Notes under the pieces: generated by a model
Seen by the model: the letters and a program-made list of their open reading frames with translations, nothing else
Databases searched by the model: none
What the model was told of the DNA's origin: nothing
Shown: piece by piece, positions 10,041 to 22,159 of the stretch
Numbering within the stretch: position 1 is the first letter of the stretch
Layout of the letters: each line of letters opens with the position of its first letter
DNA from: Setaria digitata
Taxonomy: Eukaryota; Nematoda; Chromadorea; Rhabditida; Setariidae
Direction: 5' to 3'
Assembly: GCA_003640385.1 (NCBI GenBank)
Contig: RCAB01000002.1
Coordinates: forward strand, 496,001 to 560,000
Length of the DNA: 64,000 bases
Translations under genes and position numbers: made by a program

Positions 10041-12281
10041 TTATTGCAAGATGTGTACGGTTACTGTAGCAAGGCATCTTTGATGAACTCTGCAAAAATT
10101 ATAAGTCGAAATGAAAAATGACTTTATTCAGTCTATCAAACAGTACCTGTAAAGGTCCCAGTCGAATACGCTATCAAAAATAAATTGCTTTTTAACGAAC
10201 AACATCCAAAAGATTTGCCTTATTCTCCCATAATCAGGGGTTTCATCAAATTTCAATTCATAGCAATATTTCAAAAATGTAGTGAATTCCTCTAAATTCG
10301 AGCATCTGTCAGTTTCTTGGAAATTGTTCGCAATAGATTTTTAAAAAGATTATTCACAGGAAGTTTTAGAAACAATTATATGGAATTCATTTCAGATATC
10401 GACTGTTTTCAAAAAGCATAAATATCGAATATGCCTCAAAAAAAAAAAAAAAAGAATTGCGAGAAGTACAGTATTTTGACTTACCCGGGCAATCATTGCA
10501 GAGTTCCTCAACAGTCATCTGGTTTTTCAAAAGGCCAGTCAGTTCAGTATATTTTTCTTTCGAATATGTTTTGTATTTAAACCAGGGTAATTCACCTTTG
10601 AGAAAATAAATTAAGGTATATGCCAGTGAAATCAAATCATCTCGACGACTTAATGCTGGAAAACTTCTTAGAATAATACATACAATTCAGCGGTTTAAAA
10701 AAAGATTTCATCACAAAGTCTTTTGGAATCACTAAAAAACTGCAAAAGAGAATGACTCTGGCTGCAGTATTTTGAAGATGATATTTAAAATCATTTGCTT
10801 ATAAGTAATTTAAAAAAAAAAAAATCTCTACCAACACCACGGTGAGCATTCGGCGAAGCGAAACGTACAGTACCACAGAATGAACGTTTTTGAGTACATG
10901 GTATGTGAACTTCTGGCTTTGTTGGGAGTAAAAACTTCTTACATAAACCCATATCTATTAACTAAATAATTATTATCTTATAGGATAATTTTTTAGATTT
11001 CCATCAGCAACACAACTACCAGTGGTTAGTGGATGTTTATAACATTGTTATACATTTTAAACAAGGAACGGGAGTAGGAATGACGAAATATTTGCCGTAC
11101 TACAATGGTAGGACGATTACTAGGAAAAAATAAAAATCAAGAAAAGTTAAAACTCTGAAAACTGCTATGAATTTGTTTAGGTGATGGAATGTTAACTTTT
11201 TAGATTTGTGGCCATACATGAGCGATTTTCTGCTTTGAACCAAGACCCATAACAAAGTTGTCAGGTTTGACATCCCGGTGAATAATGCCCATCAAATGCA
11301 GAGCTTGCAACCTAGAGAGCTGAAATGAATCGAAAAATGAAAATCAAAACTAAATTAGGGACTCAAAACTTTATGATTTTTTGAGCAATAACTGGTGAAA
11401 AAAAGGTACACGGTGTTGATGTTTATGGTTAACAGTGAAAATTTCTGGGGTTTTATTGAATTAAAAGGAATTGTGTCATACCTACATCATCAAGAGCTCT
11501 ACTAGCCTGTTCAAGTGGTAATTTTGCAATATTATGGTTTCATTTTTTTTTTCCAGGGACACTCAGTCACCAATAACGAAATATAAAACCAATTTTCCAT
11601 AATTCCCTCGAACTGAGCGAAAACTAAGTTACTAACCAGCTGATCTGCTAGAAGTAAGACCGTTTTTAGACTAAAGAGACGACTGCAAAAATTGAACAAA
11701 TCTTCCAACGAAGGACCTAGTAGCTCCATTACCATTATGTTAAAATCGCCCTGACTGCCAAACCAAAAAACCTAAACAGTTGGAAGACAATAAATACCAC
11801 CAGTAATACAAATGACATTTCCTTATAGTATAAAACAACAAGAATCTTTTACTTCAGGAAATCCAACTTCTTTTGTAAGATTTTTGTAAATGTGAAATTC
11901 ATGCCACAACCGACCACTGCTTTTAGCTCGTGTTTCCAACTTCATGGCAACTTCCCTGTCATCGAGTAAATCAATTCCTGAAAATCTGAATGTTAAGGTT
12001 ATTTGGTTAAAATATGTTCTGACCCATTTCGTCTCATCAAAGTTGGGAGAAAATGCAGTACCGTCACAGCATTCACTTGAAACTAAACAAGAAGACACTT
12101 AAACAGTTACCGTAATACAGAGGTGTGCAAAGACAAAGCTAAAAAAGGTGTCGGAAAGATTACCTAAGAATACTGTACCAAAAGTACCACTGCCTATCCT
12201 GCGCACCAATCGGTAGCGATGACAAACAATCAAGTCACCACTCTCTGTTTCCTTATCCCGGTCTTCCGTTGCCATTGCCAT
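10041..12281 (-). CDS. Casein kinase 1 family Ser/Thr protein kinase
   Basis: Eight coding exons (minus strand, 5' to 3'): 12281-12164, 11977-11853, 11771-11637, 11319-11218, 10961-10832, 10655-10485, 10315-10147 and 10089-10041. They encode 332 aa, essentially only the kinase domain. Visible motifs: [14 protein letters not shown] glycine loop (residues 28-40), VAMKLE with Lys52, [18 protein letters not shown] (a CK1 signature), [14 protein letters not shown] catalytic loop, then IDMGLCKKF where Phe of DFG is Met. [16 protein letters not shown] replaces the APE region as usual in CK1. The tail reads [13 protein letters not shown], the CK1 C-lobe. A 67-nt intron (12286-12352) lies in the 5' UTR or marks a trans-splice acceptor just upstream of ATG. 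Nematodes have many divergent CK1 genes, so I do not assign an orthologue. Confidence 0.92.
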
Positions 12282-12285
12282 TGCA

Positions 12286-12986
12286 CTGAAACAAACAGCA
12301 CGTCGTCTAAATCTGTCGATACGCCACTGAAACATCCACGCATTCCACTTACCTGTTCCCGCGCTATTCCACGTGCATTCTACGGCGCTACCACGGAATA
12401 AATTCTATCATATTGCTGAGTGTACTACACAGTCCCTTACGTCACCTGTTTTTCGATATATCTCCTAAGTATTCACCACGCTTTGTTCCTTCTTGTTTGA
12501 GATATCCACTTCTGAAGGTTTCTCGATGCATGGCGCATCTTCGAACACTGATGCCGCTTACAGAATTGTGAAGACGTATAGTCAATTCCGGTCTACTCCC
12601 TTCTGCAAGCTAGACATTTTTGTGTTCTTTGCAGCGGGAAAAGGGAAAATTGTTTTCACCGCGGTCATCTTCTGGTAGATCACGGGAACAGGTCATATCA
12701 GGATTGACTAACTGGGATCAGACTGACGAGGACTTATCGAAGGCTCCCCGATGTCTTTCTCGGTCACCTTGGTCCTCCATCTCTGTCTCTGTTATTTCTT
12801 AAGTTAGAATTAAAAATAACAAAGGCAGAGAATTCAAATACCGAAGCATGTTCTATTAGGTTTGAGTGTTACCTGACCTTGCTCCCAACAGCCTTCAGAT
12901 TTACTGTTACGCACTACTTCCTCTCCTGTCATAAACAGTTCGAAATAGAAATCATTTTTAGGCTGCGATTAAGAACTACAAATTGA
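12286..12986. promoter_or_regulatory. Divergent intergenic region, shared promoter candidate
   Basis: About 700 bp between the oppositely oriented CK1-like kinase and the Barentsz-like gene. It includes a consensus donor (GAACAG/GTAAGT on the minus strand, exon end 12353) and a splice acceptor at 12960 (ATTTTTAG) before the plus-strand start. The segment 12440-12830 is richer in GC and has short open frames on both strands, but none joins into a recognised protein. Confidence 0.45.
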
Positions 12987-14969
12987 ATGAAATCTTTTAA
13001 GATAGCAAAAACAATAAAAGTAGAAGTACGAATGACCATGGCAGAAGACCCGGAAGTCTTGAATATTGCCGACGCGATTTCGGGACTGGGAATAATTGAT
13101 GACGAACATTCAAGAAACCTCGGAAACGAAGCAGTGAATATCCATGGAAGTGAATATTCGGAAAATCTTTTGAACGAAACGAGCAATCAGCGGGATGAAA
13201 ATTCGAACAACAAACAAAAAAGCGACAACGTAAGCTTCTTCTTTTCATATTTATGAGCTTTCAACAATTTGCTTCTGATCTATCGTTCTTTTTTCTCCAT
13301 TTTTTCTATAGTTTATTTTGTGTCCATCTGACGAGATGGTCCAGCCGCTCTTGGTTCTATAAAAGATGGGAGGATTTTTTTTTCTCATCTATCTGACTCA
13401 AAATACTCAATCTTTTATGATACTAAATTCTATGCTTAGCATTCGCTTTCCTGATGACAGATGGTAGGAGATTTTTGTTGGTAATAAAGTGAGAATGAAT
13501 TGTGAATTATAATGGTCGTTGGTAGTAACATGGCTATTGCATGTAATATTTGATAGATTATTGTGAAGGTACTTTGGTTCTAGTCGTTTCATATCTTAGT
13601 ACTCAGTTATGGGCAGATTTTCTCGTGCTCAAACATGTAGAAGTCAGCAGAAGAATTCAACTATCATCATTAAGCAGATGAAACTTAATAAAGTTATTTG
13701 GAAATAATCAAAGTCATGAGTAAACAGAAAGGTTGTGTCACATATTACCTGTCTTCTGAAATCCTGTAGTTGTTGATTTTTCCTAGAGTGAGGAAGTGTT
13801 TGGACCCGATCAGGATCAAGATCAGGCCCACCCAGCCTATATTCCGCGCACAGGGCAGTTTTTTATGCACGATACCCGTGAAACTGGCGAGAAGGCGATG
13901 AGGTGTCCATTGTCACGCGCTGATTGCAAGTGGCGGCATGATTTATATATTGAGACTGACCAGACACCAATGTCTGATCAAGAATTCGCCAGGAAGTATG
14001 GTATGGATCGAAAAGGAAATCGTGTCTTTACAGTATGCTTATGCGCTTCATTAGGCAAAAACTTTTATTGAAAATATGCCTAAATTAAGAAAACGATTTT
14101 TCTGAGAATGAACAGTCGTATTAGGATTTTTTTTTTTTAGAGAATTTTTGAAAAGCAAATCATTTTAAAGACTAGTTACAAGAAATGTTTTCGGCTTTGC
14201 GACGAAGTGCATATGAAATGAATCAGGGTAGAATCCGAACGGCAACACACGTTTGGAACGCATCACGTCATTTTACAAGAGAACATAGAGGTAACCTTTC
14301 CGTTGATTTTCTGACGGTATTAAGAGTGCTAGTTTCAACTGAACTGGTACAACTTACTTACTTTTAATTGGTTCATACACTTCCCAGCAATATTTAATGT
14401 AATTGTTTTAAAGCTCATAACTCTGGGACTAATTCTCAAGACAGGAAAAAAGGAATGAATATGCGAAAAAATAGGAATAGCTTGCAAGTCGCGGTTAATG
14501 TATTTAGCGAAAACAACTGTAATAATTTGGAAAATGAAAAGCCAAAAGAAGGTAAGTGTACGGTAAGTGATAGCTCTAAATCCAATTAAAATACGAATAA
14601 TGTAGAAAGTACTTTTTAAAATTTATTGGGCGATTGTATGATATGAATTTTTTTTTTTTGTTTGTTAGTAAACGTCCTGTAATTATTGTACTCCATCTTC
14701 TGCAAATATGACTGTAGCTGCTTACAGTTTTCCATAGTGATCTGTATAACATGTCAAAATTCTGGAATATAGCATTTTTCGGTTTAATTCCACCAACTAA
14801 ATTAAACAGAACTGCTCCAGATTTTCTAATTTTCCTTATTCATTAGCATTTAGGCAAAGAAGCAGAAAGGTCTGAGATGTACAATACAAATCATAATGCG
14901 GAACTGAAACAGCGCCATCTTGGTAAACGCTACTCGACACAGCGACCAATGAAATCAGTTGAAATGTAG
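12987..14969 (+). CDS. CASC3: Barentsz/CASC3-like exon junction complex protein
   Basis: Core exon-junction-complex protein family that clamps eIF4A3 on spliced mRNA, with roles in localisation and decay. Exons: 12987-13229, 13787-14032, 14176-14290, 14441-14551 and 14854-14969, giving 276 aa. The N-terminal third is acidic and Asn-rich. The family signature is in exon 2: PAYIPRTGQFFMHDTRE, then CKWRHDLYIETDQTPMSDQE and FARKYGMD. It aligns with the human CASC3 Btz (SELOR) region, where P-A-Y-I-P-R-x-G-x-F-F-x-H-D and W-x-H-D-x-x-x-x-x-x-Q-x-P are conserved. The basic Arg/Lys-rich C-terminus is short compared with the roughly 700-aa vertebrate protein. A 3' splice site at 12960 precedes the first ATG, which supports that start and suggests trans-splicing. 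Confidence 0.8.
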
Positions 14970-15167
14970 TATTTCTTTAGGAAAACAAAAATTCGCCACA
15001 ATTTTCACCACAGTTCTTTGTGTTTTTTGTTATCTTCATTCCATAAGTGAATGATTAATTGCTCAAAAAGCGGTGGTGCGAAACACCTTCCCCTCATTCC
15101 ATTGTAAAAATAATCATTTTTAACCATTTGTTTTACTGTAAAGTAGTATTTTCGTAATTTAAGATGA

Positions 15168-15532
15168 GAAATAGTATCATCGTTACTTTACCAGTTTATC
15201 TGTAGATAATAATTTAAATCAATTCTTAAATATAGATTTTGGAGGATGATTTCCTTGACCTGTTATATGCTTGCTGTGCATGTTGGTGCAGTCAGATTTT
15301 TTTTCCATCCGCTCCTTAGATTTCGAAACTCTTAATAAATCATTCGGTCATTGTCCTGTTTTGTAACATTCCATATTTTCAGTTAGTTTCAAATTATAAT
15401 CCGTAAAGTAGAGTAAATATCAGTAGTTTTCTCAGAATTCAAAAACGATATATGATGAAACTTATATATATATGTTTTTTTTTTGGAAATAGTATCATCG
15501 TTACTTTACCAGTTTATCTGTAGATAATAATT
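15168..15532. repeat. 47-bp exact direct repeat
   Basis: 15168-15214 and 15486-15532 are identical over 47 bp (they begin GAAATAGTATCATCGTTACT). The second copy runs directly into an (AT)n microsatellite. Exact identity in non-coding DNA implies a recent event. Confidence 0.9.
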
Positions 15533-15558
15533 AAATATATATATATATATATATATAT
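15533..15558. repeat. (AT)n microsatellite
   Basis: Uninterrupted TA/AT dinucleotides directly abut the second copy of the 47-bp direct repeat. Confidence 0.85.
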
Positions 15559-15649
15559 TAAACTCCTTAACTTTTTTAAACTCCTTAACTCCAATTAGAT
15601 TCACTATCCAGTCATTTGTATTTTATGTTATGTTATCACAATAAAAATT

Positions 15650-16031
15650 ATTCAGTTGTGCGTCAACAATTTCCGGAGGATGTGCTTTTGAAGTCCTCCG
15701 GTCCTTGTTCTCAGGTAAGGAATTGCTGCACTTTTGCCAAGATAGCGGTCTGGAACATTTCGCACCCACTCAACCTTGCGGCGGAACGCGAATGAGCCAA
15801 TGCCAGGTAATGGATCCTAAGTTTTCAGGGCGGTTTGAAGTGCAGTCGCACAGCGATACTGTGATCCTCATTGTACTGGCGTTTTTTTTTCTGGTTGTTG
15901 GAGGTAGCTGGGGATCAGCGATGAGGTGGGGTTTTAGGCTTTTTTTGGGTTGGTTTTGGGGGACGATGTGTCAAGAGTGATGAAAGTTGCAGTTTATCGT
16001 TGTACTAATGATTTTTGTCTTCATTTCAAAG
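15650..16031 (+). promoter_or_regulatory. Candidate 5' UTR exon and intron of the eL43 gene
   Basis: A short GC-rich block has an 8-bp perfect hairpin (CCGGAGGA ... TCCTCCGG, near 15672-15701) and then a consensus donor TCAG/GTAAGG with exon end 15714. A second consensus donor (GCCAG/GTAATGG) lies near 15807. Either could splice to the acceptor TTTCAAAG just before the eL43 start. Inference from splice motifs only. Confidence 0.35.
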
Positions 16032-16040
16032 CTTGACGAA

Positions 16041-16519
16041 ATGGCTAAACGGACAAAAAAAGTTGGTATAGTGGGCAAATACGGAGTTCGTTATGGCGCT
16101 TCGCTGAGAAAAACTGTTAAGAAAATGGAGGTATTCCGTTGTGTTTTTTATATGTATCCAATTGGTGGTAAAAATTTAACTGTTATGAAAACTTGTGTCT
16201 TCATGCTATAAACTAGTAGCATCGGAACATGAAGGCACGATGCTATTATGCTATTCCTGTGCAAACTACTGGTTCTAATGATACTTCCCTTAAAGAAACT
16301 GTCGTATATATAACCAACTTCCCACTATTTCAGGTAACTCAGCATGCTAAATACACATGCGTGTTCTGTGGGAAGGAATCCATGAAACGGACGTGTGTTG
16401 GTATTTGGAAGTGTTCGAAGTGTAATAAAGTAGTTGCTGGTGGAGCCTATGTGTACAGCACAACCGCAGCAGCAACCGTGCGAAGTACCATCAGACGTTT
16501 ACGCGAAGCTAAAGAATAA
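16041..16519 (+). CDS. rpl-43: 60S ribosomal protein eL43 (L37a)
   Basis: Structural zinc-ribbon protein of the large ribosomal subunit. Two exons, 16041-16130 and 16334-16519, give 91 aa, the normal length for the family. The N-terminus [20 protein letters not shown] is characteristic. The zinc ribbon reads CVFCGK then CSKC (C-x2-C ... C-x2-C), followed by [23 protein letters not shown] follows a 3' splice site by about 10 nt, which decides the start and fits spliced-leader addition. AATAAA overlaps the stop codon (16515-16520) and a second AATAAA lies at 16570-16575, the likelier poly(A) signal. Confidence 0.97.
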
Positions 16520-16575
16520 AAATATAAAATGCACTTTTTGTTTTCGTTTCTTTGTTCTGTTTAAACAACAATAAA

Positions 16576-17909
16576 TTTTCTGTTGACTGCTGTCAAAGAC
16601 GATCCAAAATAGTCAGGTCGAAAAACATCGGTATAATTACATCCACTATTGAGAAGACTTTCTTGTGCAGTTGTCATTTTGCTTTGCTGTCAAAGCAAGA
16701 CAAAAAAGTAGGGATAAGTAAGCATAATTCCTGTTCGCTAATTGCTTAGTCTTGTGTTGGTCGAGGTTACGTAAAGCCAGTCTTCTGCCGTTTAGCTCTT
16801 GAAGGATTATGTCTTAGTGGTAATAATATATTTTGGTGAGGAGTTACATTTTTTGAAATTGCATCGTTTCGGTCGTCATTTCCTGAACTCTGCTTGTTAG
16901 GTATTTGAAGAGGTCATGGGTATTTTTTTTCATTAACGATGGTTTCAAGTGACAAAATTTTGGACAGAATTTTCTGGGATATAGAGTGAACCTTGCCATT
17001 AGTAAGTTAACATTCTCATCACTTTTAGGCTATAAGACTTCGAACATAATGTTGCTAGAGCAGTGTTATAGTATTTTGGAAATCAGCGGAATACATGAAA
17101 TTATGTGACGAAGTTCCGGTTACCAATTGTAAGTATAGCTCTACAGCCTGTTGTCATACTGCTTTCCTGCAGCAGTGAAGTGATCATTGTCGTTCGCCTT
17201 TACGTTCCTTACTGTTCGATTCGCACTCGCTTTGTGGTGTTTGTAAAATAGTCTGAATTTCTTAAAAAGTAGGGGAATTGTGCTGTGAAGTCATATCCTT
17301 TGACACAGTGTTGGGATGTGTAGCGCAGTCTGACGCAACAGAACTTTAGAAACTTGTTATAATATGAACATATCGGTTGCTGAATATAATGGTCAGAAAA
17401 AGCACTTCGGATCAAAGTAGGAACAATCCTAAAAAGTATGTTGCCAAGTTTGTGAAGTCAGTTTCTTCTCTGGTACCATAATCACCAGTAATAAATACTG
17501 ATAATGTTGTACAAGAAGCAGAAATTTGCTGCCTTAACTAGAAAGATTGCTGAAATTCTGAGGAGGTTATACATTTTTCCACTTTTCTAGCGTTCCCAAT
17601 ATGTCACAAGAGTATATCCACCTTTGAGATTGACATCCTTAACCAGCTAAAACATATCTTGTTTTAGGAGCTCTAAATACCGTTTTCTAAGGGCAAGATA
17701 ACGCCCGGCCAAAAGACCAACAATAGATTCACTCTCTTTTTCATAAGTGGTGTAGTATTTCATCAACACACTGAATTAAACGAATTTGTTTTTCTGCAGC
17801 TAAATATTTCACTTTAAAAGAGGAATTCAAATATATCTCTAAGCATATTCTTGAACAATGCGATAGACAGTTCTCAACAAACTAGTCATTTTCACTTCAC
17901 ACGCAAAGG
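16576..17909. other. Intergenic segment, no gene recognised
   Basis: Short unrelated ORFs only; no domain signature or coherent splice chain on either strand. Confidence 0.6.
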
Positions 17910-20425
17910 ATGCATGGCATAGAAACTATCAAGGTTGGAAGCAGGAAAAAATTTCGATGTGGCGTTGATGGTTGTGAATGGAATGGAGCTAGCCGACAGG
18001 GTTTACTTTCTCACAAAGTCAAGTATCATTCTGTGCAGGTGTTGTTTTTTCTTTTTTTTTGTTATATTTACATTATTTTTTAAGTTTTATCTAATTTCAG
18101 TTTTTACCCTCATAAATAGATTCATTTTTAGCCTCGGCAGAAGCCAGTAAAGTGTCCAGAATGTTGTGAAAGATTTCATACGGTGAAGAACTTGGCTAGA
18201 CATGCACTCGATAAGCACAAAATTGAAGGGCAAAATTTCGAATTACAATCACGAAGTTTTCGAAGTCGTGCGGAATTTGATGATTTCATGCAGTACATCA
18301 GAATGGAAACGAGTGGTTCAATGACAACTATTTCTGTTAAGGATAAATGCACATACATGCGATGTGAAATGTAATTTTTTCCAATGATATGCTTCCATTT
18401 ATAAATAAGACATAATGGAGCTGTAGTTATACTCTGGCTTTTTGAGAACTGAATGGTGGCAATCAATCCATTCAGTACTTTTTTTTCTTAATATCACTTT
18501 TGCATGCAGTACTTCTACTCATGGTGTTCTTGCTTTTGGTTTTGGTTGCAGGATCATGACATCATAACATCTAATTAAAGCGTGTTCATTGTATTTTTGT
18601 TGTGAGTGAGTTTTTTGTCTTTTGCCTTCCTCGGTAAAGGTTTTTCATTTCAATTTCTTTTGGTGGTTTGTCTAGTTCGTTTTTCTGTTAATTTTTCTTT
18701 GATAGAAAAAGTATTCGATTTTTTTTAGGGTAATTTAGACTACAATTCATTTCAGGGCTGGCAAAGCAAGGCATCTTGCTGATTCTCTGTCAGGAAGAAT
18801 TTCGCACGGAACAAAAAAAGTAATCAGCCATTGTACTTGTTTCATGAATGTCAGAACTGAAGGAAATGGTTCAATTAACGTCGAATATGTTCTAGGACAC
18901 TTAGGTCATGAGAAAACACCAGTAAAAATCCGTTATACTGCATTGGAAATTGAAGCAATATTGCTGCTGTTAAAGGTTATTGTTAAACTTTCTAATTACT
19001 CCAGTTAATTAGACTTACCGATTATTGAGTTATTAGTTTCGATCTTATCGGTAGTTGTTGTAATTTCATTGCAGTGAGTACTGGTTGATTGATATTCTGA
19101 ATTTTTAAGGAAAAGCGGTCACCTCATTGGATTATCCATTATTTCAAAGAAAACACTTTGGAAAATGATAAGCTGCATGCATTGTCGAGGTCTGATATCC
19201 GGTCAATCATGTATAGCTATCTTAACAGTGAAGAACAAGAGGAAATTATTGGACTAGAACGGGAGGAAGCAAATTCGAATTTTAATTGGGCAAGCACTCC
19301 TATTTGCAATTCAGCATTGTTACTGGAAACAATGAGTAGGATAGAACCTTTGTCTGGTAAAATTTTTTACTTCAGTTTATTATTTCGATGCTTATGTTTT
19401 TCAGAAGGCATTTATTACTTAAAAAATCCTATTCTTAGCGGCATTTTCTTCTTCACATATCGTATCATGGTGATAGTCTCTCAGTTATAGATGTCGATCA
19501 AAAGTGCAAATCCTTGATGTTTTATAGGTGTAGCAAAGGCCTAGATATATTTTATGAGACGTACTTAGAGGCTTTAAAAAAAATCTCCCATCTCCTTCGA
19601 ATTTCAGTTGAAGAGTATGCCAGTGAGAATGAAAATGAGGCTGTGGAAATAACAATATCAACAAATATGTCGGGGCAGATTACACCAGGTGCACATTTGC
19701 AGTCTGGAAAACGTTTTGATGCACTAGTTGAAGATACCAGATTGGTCAGTTGTTTCGTTGGCTTCGTAGATAGTTATAGCTAATGATTTTTATTTTTTTC
19801 TCAGGTTACGCTTAATGAATCGTTAGTTTCCTTCGATTATGCAAATAAATTAATATTTAACTATCCATTTTTGAATTAGTGTCAAATTACTTACCTCCAA
19901 ATGGATTTGGGTCTTGGTATTTCCTTTGCTTTAATTGTCCCACTTAAGGCTCAATAAATTGGACTTGCATTGCCGTATAGTAGAGTGCAGTAGAAGTTTC
20001 GTAATAATTTTATATGGTTAAAATTTTAGGGGAAAGTTTTGAAAATTTAATAACTGAAAACTTCAGAAGTTAATGGAACTTTTCGACTTGGTCTTCCAAG
20101 TAAATGAAAATAGAATAGAAGAATTGAATAGTAAAGTCATCGATGCTTTAAATTTTGCTAAACAGAATATGATATATCGGACAGACTCTGAACTCTTAGC
20201 TCGAAATCCAGATGCTGAAAGTTTACGAATGGATGCAATACCTCCCTGCGCGAATGTAAATAAGTTTTCACTTTCTGTCAATTTTTTAACTTCTATTTGC
20301 CTTCCAAATTGTTTCGTTTTGCATGTTACATCTGTTTTCAGCCAGAAGAAATGAATCACAAGCAAAATATGATAAGTGGACATGATTTTGCTGCTATTTC
20401 TGGAACGTTAACATATTTTGCATGA
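17910..20425 (+). CDS. C2H2 zinc-finger protein with transposase-like Cys/His module and C-terminal coiled coil
   Basis: Probable DNA-binding nuclear protein of 460 aa; no orthologue named. Exons: 17910-18038, 18132-18370, 18756-18975, 19110-19356, 19491-19744, 19805-19825 (21-nt microexon, least certain), 20067-20255 and 20342-20425. Two adjacent C2H2 fingers: FRCGVDGCEWNGASRQGLLS with HKVKYH, and VKCPECCERFHTVKNLARHA with LDKH. Then comes a module with C and H pairs (KCTYMRCEM ... HCTCFMNVR ... GHLGHEK). This resembles the zinc-binding N-terminal region of FLYWCH/FAR1/Mutator-type transposases, where a C-x-C strand is followed by H-x-H. The C-terminal third (VNENRIEELNSKVIDALNFA) has heptad spacing for a coiled coil. 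The start ATG is in frame just upstream of finger 1. Confidence 0.78.
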
Positions 20426-22159
20426 AATGGGAAAAACTTGTGTCTCTAAAATTAGGTGTTATGTTTGTCTGTCACTTTTCCATATTTTTCAAATGAGCTT
20501 TTTTTTGATTCTGAGCTTTCCTTTCAAATGATCCAGTCATTCATAAATGTCTTCGTCTCAAAAATTTTTTATCTCTTTGATTCACTAATTAACTCACTAG
20601 TCTAATCGTAATATTTTAAGGCAAAATTTACAAACTTGCTGCTACTTCTTAGTGAAACAACTCCCTCCTCATAAGTAGTAAGATGCTTCTCATTTTTCAA
20701 ATATGAATTATTTTGAGTGGGTTAACATTATAAAGATTTTGCCTGTTACTGTGTTGCAACGTCTGACAATTCACTGAAGACACAGTGAAGCGTAAAAGAT
20801 TCTTATTTGAGAGCTATTGACTTGAAGAGATACTTAAGATACTTATGGAGCGTCATGAATTTATGCCGTTATTGTAGTAGGCGATGTACCGGTATCCAAT
20901 ATTAAATATTGCGAGAGAAATTTGTAACAAATGCTTATTTCGTGCTTTGTTTCAATCAACAATCTTAATGTAAACCCCCGTTCCCCAATAACCGGTCTGG
21001 ATGTTCAAGTCACGCTGATTCCCTCCTTTGTCTCTATTCTTCCAGCTGCTATTTAAATTAATAACTACGCTATTTCGAACTGGCAAATGAATTAAAGTAC
21101 TTAATAATGTTCAACACGTCAGTTCAGCATTGTCAGAAACAATTCGAAGAGATACCACGTTTTATCAGAACTCACCAGTGATTTTCTTTCCAGCATACGC
21201 ACACAAAAACAATTTAATCAACCAAGACAGAAAAGTATGAATGATTATGTGTGGGATCATATTCCGCTCATCACAAATGATTTTATATATACGTATCTCT
21301 ATAAAAATTAGGAAAGAATTCCAAACCCGCGGCTACTTCTTACATACTCACTGATAATGATATGGTCATACTCATATATAACTTAGTAATTGGAGACTTT
21401 CAACGAAGAACAGATCAGATAAATGATAGACAATTAGATATGAACTTAAATGCTAGGAAAAAGGTGAGTGCAAACGAAAGTAATACATAAAATTTTGCGA
21501 AGTAGGGATTTAAGTGTGATTAAAACATAGGCATAGAAGCATAGAATCCTAAGTAGTTCACAACAGTACCAGATAATCATCAAGATCACCTCTTCATTCT
21601 TTAAATTTTACAAATCACACTGCAATTCTTCAGCAGAGTTCTTCAGAGGATGTGATAAGTGAAAAAAAAAGTAGCACAGTAGACCATGGATACATCTATT
21701 AAAAGATAACAATCATGAAAGATATAAGGTAGGAAAAGCCGTCACACCACTCCATTAGAATGTCAACTCTGATGTGTATTTTTAAAAAGAAATTAGAAAT
21801 GGAGCATAATCCACCTCAGCAAATTAACAAGTAACAAAATCACGTCACCAAAAATCCACAAATCGGATATCTAGGAATAACTGACTCGCTACTTTTCAAT
21901 TTAAATGAATCACATGCACTGAAAATATTAGCAAGACTAAAGAAAGAAAACTTAGTCTTGCGAACACAATCAAAGCTTTTAAAGCTTCCCAAACACTATA
22001 AAATAATACTGAATTTTACATTTTCGAGTAGACATCATCAACTAATTATTACACTCCTATATTCCCAATTATTTTCAACAAAATGTACTTAATCTATTTG
22101 TTACACAGTCAATACCAGTTCTAGTAAAATTATCAGTATTTCCATCCTTAACTCAAAAA
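20426..22159. other. Intergenic segment, no gene recognised
   Basis: About 1.7 kb between the 3' end of the zinc-finger gene and the 3' end of CYK-4 copy A. AT-rich; short chance ORFs only. Confidence 0.6.

Larger units (their letters stand above)
14970..15640. other. Intergenic segment with direct repeat and AT microsatellite
   Basis: No gene recognised. It contains the 47-bp exact direct repeat and the (AT)n tract listed separately. Confidence 0.6.

Noticed and set aside
11470..11515. Extra small exon in the CK1-like kinase
   Set aside because: Possible splice sites frame a 25-nt piece, but the neighbouring exons already join in phase to give the conserved LLLADQ(L/M)-SR sequence.
12493..12830. 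GC-richer ORFs between the kinase and the Barentsz-like gene
   Set aside because: No phase-consistent joining and no recognised domain; treated as promoter or 5' UTR.
15705..15980. 91-codon ORF upstream of eL43 with a hydrophobic end
   Set aside because: It contains strong splice donors and low-complexity G/T sequence and has no similarity; more likely 5' UTR or intron.
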